A DNA stretch of 64,000 bases from Stenotrophomonas beteli (GTDB lineage Bacteria; Pseudomonadota; Gammaproteobacteria; Xanthomonadales; Xanthomonadaceae). Positions 60,242 to 64,000 of this stretch are shown here, piece by piece. How positions within the stretch are numbered: the stretch's first letter is position 1; each line of letters opens with the position of its first letter. Made by a program: the position numbers and the translations under genes. The stretch spans positions 62,001 through 126,000 of the forward strand of contig NZ_LLXV01000014.1 of the NCBI RefSeq assembly GCF_001431665.1. The letters are read 5' to 3'. The notes beneath the pieces are model-generated. The model saw nothing but the letters and a program-made list of their open reading frames with translations. It did not search any database and had not been told where the DNA came from.

Positions 60242-61477
60242 TCAGCTGCGCTGACGTGCGGATGCGCGGCCCGTCTCCGGTACGCGCATCGCCAGCAGGA
60301 AGGCGCCCGCTGCAATCACGGCAAGTGCAAGGAAGGCAGCATCATACCCTGCGAACTGCACCACCAGGCCTGCCAGGCCCGGACTGAACGCCGCGCCCAC
60401 GCCGAACACGGTGGAGACGGCGCCGAGCGTGACGTTGAAACGGCCGCTGCCTTCGGTCAGGTCGCTGACGATCACCGGCAGCAACGCGCCGAACAGGCCC
60501 GCACCGATACCATCCAGCAACTGCACGCCCAGCAGCCATGCGGGTGCATCCGACAGCGGGTACAGTGCCGCGCGGATCGGCAGGATCAGGAAGCCTGCCA
60601 GCAGCAGCGGGCGACGGCCCCAGGTGTCCGCACGCGCCCCGACCAGCCACGCCATTGGAATCATCACCAACTGCGCGGCGACGATGCAGCCCGCCGTCAT
60701 CGTGGTGGCCAAAGCCGGCGCGCTCAGCGCCAGCTTCTGGCCCACGAGGGGCAGCATCGCGGCATTGGCCAGATGGAACAACGCGCAGCAGGCCGCCAGC
60801 GTGCGCAGATTGCGGTCGTGCAGCAACCGTCGCGCCGGCGCGGGTGCGCGCTCAGCGTCGGCCACCGCACTCATGCCGCGTGCGCGCTCGTGGTTGATCG
60901 CCCGGGCCGGAATCGAGCGCAGCGCCGCCAAGCTGGCCACGGTCAGCACTGCCATCAGCGGGAACACCACCACCGGGCCCCACAGGTAGGCCAGGGCGCC
61001 GGCCAGCACGGCGGCCACCGCATTGCCGGCATGGTTGAAGGACTCGTTGCGACCCATTCGGCGGGCGAAGGCCCGAGGTCCGCTGGTGCCCAGTGAAATG
61101 GCCGCGATGGCCGGCGCGATGACGGACGCGGCCACGGCACTGAGCGCCTGGCTAAGCGCGATCAGCGTGAACGAATGCATCCACGGCAACAGAAGGCAGG
61201 TCCCTGTGACCAGCATCGCGGCCAACGCAAGGGCCGCCCGCTTTGCATCGATACGGTCCATCAATGCACCGGCAGGGGCCTGGGTCAACAGGCCGACCAC
61301 CGCCGAGACCGTCATCACCGCACCGATGCTGGCCGGTTGCCAATGGTGCACAGCCAGCAGGTAGATCGCCAGATAGGGCCCCAGTCCGTCGCGGACGTCG
61401 GCGAGGAAGAAGTTCAGTCCATCCAGGCCGCGCTCGGCACGCGCGGCGATGGAAGGTACAACAGGCAGGTCGGTCAC
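60242..61477 (-). CDS. MFS transporter
   Basis: 411 residues with twelve hydrophobic segments. The MFS motif A equivalent is MDRIDAKRAAL in loop 2-3 and WLVGARADTWGRRPLL in loop 8-9. A GTG at 61477 begins the frame. The substrate is not evident; related proteins are annotated only as MFS. It lies upstream of the ArsB-like gene and divergent from the class C serine hydrolase. Confidence 0.82.
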   Translation of the reverse strand: MTDLPVVPSIAARAERGLDGLNFFLADVRDGLGPYLAIYLLAVHHWQPASIGAVMTVSAVVGLLTQAPAGALMDRIDAKRAALALAAMLVTGTCLLLPWMHSFTLIALSQALSAVAASVIAPAIAAISLGTSGPRAFARRMGRNESFNHAGNAVAAVLAGALAYLWGPVVVFPLMAVLTVASLAALRSIPARAINHERARGMSAVADAERAPAPARRLLHDRNLRTLAACCALFHLANAAMLPLVGQKLALSAPALATTMTAGCIVAAQLVMIPMAWLVGARADTWGRRPLLLAGFLILPIRAALYPLSDAPAWLLGVQLLDGIGAGLFGALLPVIVSDLTEGSGRFNVTLGAVSTVFGVGAAFSPGLAGLVVQFAGYDAAFLALAVIAAGAFLLAMRVPETGRASARQRS

Positions 61478-61646
61478 GGCGGTCGATTCGCGGCTGCAAC
61501 GGGTCGCCGCAGCGCGTGCGGAGCGGCGAAGTTTTGCAGGTCAGGCTGTGATGATCGTGTCGCGCAGCCTGCGGCGTGACTTCAGGCACTGCAGGTTAAC
61601 TACAAATGTAGTCATCCTGCGCCGGCACTCACCGCATGAGGCCCAC

Positions 61647-62846
61647 ATGAAATCCGCATACCGGTTCTGCCACATTCTCGCCTTGGTATTGCTGATGCCG
61701 CTGTCCGCCCTGGCGACCACGGCCGACGATGCGCTTGCCACGATCGAGCGCAACGCCCGTGCAGCGCACTCCGATGCCGTGCTCGTCAGGCACGACGGGA
61801 AGACCCTGCTGGAGCTGCAGCCTGCGGCTGGACAGGACGCCGTTCATCTGATGTCAGCCACCAAATCGGTGATGGCGCTGGCCATCGGGCTGCTGCTCGA
61901 CGACGGCACGCTGGCCTCGATCGATGAACCGGTCAGCCGCATCTACCCGGAGTGGAAACAGGGCCAGAAGCAGGACATTACCGTGCGCATGCTGCTGGAC
62001 CACACCTCGGGCCTGCAGAACGTGGCCAATGCCGGCCAGGAGCTGGAAGGCGCGCCGGACCTGGTCAAGCTGGCCCTGGCTGCGGAGTTGAGCCATGCCC
62101 CCGGCACCACCTTCTCGTACAACAACAAGGCCACCAATCTGCTGCCCGGCATCGTTCAGCGCCTGGCCGGCCAGCCGCTGGATGCATATCTGCACGCGCG
62201 TCTGTTCAAGCCGCTGGGCATCGCCCACTACACGTGGATGAAGGACGAGGCGGATACCCCGCTGGGAATGGCCGGCCTGTCATTGCGGGCGAGCGATCTG
62301 GCGGCCATCGGGCAACTGCTGCTGGATGACGGTGTGGCGCCGGATGGAACACGCCTGCTGAGCGCGCGATCAGTAGCGCTGCTGACCGCTGAGAGCGCAC
62401 GCTCGCCCGACGTGGGCCTGCTGTGGTGGCGGATTCCGGCATGGGAGCGCTATCAGCTGAAGCCAGGGCTGGGCGATCTGTTGTCCGCTCGCGGGGTGGA
62501 ATCCGGCGTGCAGGCGGCCATTCAGTCCACCGCTGGGCGTACCTTCGACAGCAAGGACGCGCTGATCGCTGCCCTGGCCGAACAGCTGGGTCCGGAATGG
62601 CCGCAGCGCTATGGCAGCGAGGTCACCGGGCGCGGCCTCAAGCTCGCCGATCTCTACGACACCGCGCGCGGCCCGGTCGTTGGCTACGCCGCCAACGGCT
62701 ATATGGGCCAGTATCTGCTGGTCATCCCGGAGCAGCGCGTAGTGGCGGTGCGCCTGATCCACCGGCGCGATACCCACGTTGCACCGCGCGACGACTACAG
62801 CGGCTTCTTCGCTGACGTGCTGCAGCTGGCGCAGGCCCTGCGCTGA
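61647..62846 (+). CDS. Exported class C beta-lactamase-like serine hydrolase
   Basis: 399 residues with signal peptide (MKSAYRFCHILALVLLMPLSALA). The nucleophile motif is SATKS (SxxK) and the second YNNKATN (YxN), giving a standard class C/PBP-like pair. The third motif is not a clear KTG. Probably a D-amino acid peptidase or esterase. GAGG before the ATG at 61647 supports the start. It is not a paralogue recently copied from the 57801 gene; the two differ over their length. Confidence 0.8.
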   Translation: MKSAYRFCHILALVLLMPLSALATTADDALATIERNARAAHSDAVLVRHDGKTLLELQPAAGQDAVHLMSATKSVMALAIGLLLDDGTLASIDEPVSRIYPEWKQGQKQDITVRMLLDHTSGLQNVANAGQELEGAPDLVKLALAAELSHAPGTTFSYNNKATNLLPGIVQRLAGQPLDAYLHARLFKPLGIAHYTWMKDEADTPLGMAGLSLRASDLAAIGQLLLDDGVAPDGTRLLSARSVALLTAESARSPDVGLLWWRIPAWERYQLKPGLGDLLSARGVESGVQAAIQSTAGRTFDSKDALIAALAEQLGPEWPQRYGSEVTGRGLKLADLYDTARGPVVGYAANGYMGQYLLVIPEQRVVAVRLIHRRDTHVAPRDDYSGFFADVLQLAQALR

Positions 62847-62969
62847 GCAACAGCCTCCACGGCACGCCAACGCATCCCTGGGCGTGCTTCACCTTTGCGA
62901 TCCGGCAGGCAGCGGGCGCACAGCACCCGGCCACACCGCTCCAGCCAGGCGCGCAGGTACGCAATCCGT

Positions 62970-64000
62970 TCAGGCCGACAGCTCCTCCCGCACGATCTTC
63001 GCGCCTTCGCTGAGTGCGCGCAGCTTGCCCCGCGCCACCGCACGCGGCAACGGTGCCATGCCACAGTTGGTGCTCGGGTAGAGCTTGTCGGCATCCACGA
63101 ACTGCAGCGCCCTGCGCAGGGTGTCGGCCACCTCCTGCGGTGTTTCAACCGTGTGGGAGGCCACGTCGATGGCGCCGACCATCACCTTCTTGCCGCGCAC
63201 CAGTTCGATCAGGTCGATCGGCACATGCGAGTTCTGGCATTCCAGCGAAATGATGTCGATGCTGGAGGCCTGCAGCTTCGGGAACGATTCTTCGTACTGG
63301 CGCCATTCCGAACCCAGCGTCTGCTTCCAGTCGGTGTTGGCCTTGATGCCGTAGCCGTAGCAGATGTGCACGGCGGTCTCGCACTTCAGCCCTTCAACCG
63401 CGCGTTCCAGGGCCGCCACGCCCCAGTCGTTCACCTCATCGAAGAACACGTTGAAGGCCGGCTCATCGAACTGGATGATGTCCACGCCAGCGGCCTCCAG
63501 TTCCTTCGCTTCCTCGTTGAGGATCTTCGCGAACTCCCAGGCCAGCTTCTCGCGGCTCCTGTAGTGTGCGTCGTACAACGTATCGATCATGGTCATCGGG
63601 CCGGGCAGGGCCCACTTGATCGGCTGCGTGGTCTGCCGGCGCAGGAACGTCGCATCCTCGACGAATACCGGCCTGGGCCGGCTCACGGCGCCGACCACGG
63701 TCGGCACGCTGGCGTCGTAGCGGTTGCGGATGCGCACGGTTTCGCGCTTCTCGAAATCGACACCGCTGAGGTGCTCGATGAAGGTGGTGACGAAATGCTG
63801 CCGGGTCTGCTCGCCGTCGCTGACGATATCGATGCCGGCGTGCTGCTGTTCCTGCAGCGAAAGGCGCAGGGCATCCTGCTTGCCTTCAATCAACGCTTCA
63901 GCCTGCAACTTCCAGGGCGACCACAGCGTTTCCGGCTCGGCCAGCCAGGAGGGCTTGGGCAGGCTGCCCGCAGTGGAGGTGGGGAACAGAATCTTGGTCG
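62970..64000 (-). CDS. Cobalamin-independent methionine synthase II (MetE C-domain type), 5' end outside window
   Basis: 343 codons are visible and the frame stays open through the right edge, beginning TKILFPTSTAGSLPKPSWL. The MetE zinc site is present: HICYGYG (His and Cys), Glu in SLECQNSH and Cys in YPSTNCGMAP. FDEPAF is the folate-side motif. The single-domain length fits the short MetE-like proteins that transfer methyl from folate to homocysteine or act in other methyl transfers. Only the extreme N-terminus is missing. Confidence 0.85.
   Translation of the reverse strand, partial: TKILFPTSTAGSLPKPSWLAEPETLWSPWKLQAEALIEGKQDALRLSLQEQQHAGIDIVSDGEQTRQHFVTTFIEHLSGVDFEKRETVRIRNRYDASVPTVVGAVSRPRPVFVEDATFLRRQTTQPIKWALPGPMTMIDTLYDAHYRSREKLAWEFAKILNEEAKELEAAGVDIIQFDEPAFNVFFDEVNDWGVAALERAVEGLKCETAVHICYGYGIKANTDWKQTLGSEWRQYEESFPKLQASSIDIISLECQNSHVPIDLIELVRGKKVMVGAIDVASHTVETPQEVADTLRRALQFVDADKLYPSTNCGMAPLPRAVARGKLRALSEGAKIVREELSA

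Noticed and set aside
62847..62969. Antisense frame with two CxxC-like motifs after the serine hydrolase
   Set aside because: It overlaps the methionine synthase 3' end and the hydrolase gene and shows no domain; treated as chance.

Overview
The window is high-GC DNA whose gene content and a GTAG-type palindromic repeat point to Stenotrophomonas (S. maltophilia complex) in the Xanthomonadaceae. It is ordinary chromosome: no tRNA, rRNA, integrase, transposase, phage gene or CRISPR array was seen. Genes are dense, and many neighbours share 4-bp stop/start overlaps.

Region by region: (a) 0-14 kb holds stress and repair functions: a YcaQ/AlkX-like protein, an SDR oxidoreductase with an MscS-like channel, an orphan Anabaena-sensory-rhodopsin-transducer homologue, a luciferase-like oxidoreductase, a divergent trehalose-synthase-like GH13 enzyme, exonuclease III, a GAF/PAS/GGDEF diguanylate cyclase, a 3-methyladenine glycosylase, a CDF transporter, an AprI-type inhibitor, and an SPFH/zinc-ribbon/small membrane protein trio. 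(b) 14.4-21.6 kb is a complete Fap-type functional amyloid operon (A-F order) on the minus strand. It has a near-consensus sigma-54 promoter, a divergent sigma-54 activator gene, and a very strong hairpin just after the major amyloid gene. (c) 21.6-35.5 kb holds secreted proteins (PD40 repeat protein, duplicated-domain protein, nuclease, HExxH protein, large subtilase, trimeric autotransporter, S15-type hydrolase) with a LysR/AraC regulator pair.

(d) 35.7-45.9 kb is a photo-oxidative-stress island: an ECF sigma factor with a ChrR zinc anti-sigma factor, a divergent secreted protein, and an eight-gene membrane-lipid operon (desaturase, FAD oxidoreductase, DUF1365, cyclopropane synthase, DUF2878, DUF1295, second CFA-type methyltransferase, lipocalin). 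Five promoters share one bipartite motif, TGCATCCA(G/T)-N14-CGTA, with identical spacing. They lie before the ECF operon, the divergent gene, the lipid operon, and, 9-12 kb away, TspO and a fasciclin gene. This defines a regulon directly from sequence. (e) Inside the same span, 45.9-51.7 kb encodes a heme oxygenase, a bacteriophytochrome, a response regulator and a hybrid kinase. Red-light sensing and the presumed singlet-oxygen response are therefore interleaved.

(f) 55.7-64 kb holds a ParB-like protein, a PDZ/SHOCT protein, a remnant of a PHB-depolymerase-like esterase, two beta-lactamase-fold serine hydrolases, an ArsB-like transporter, an MFS transporter, and the 3' part of a MetE-type methionine synthase that runs off the right edge.
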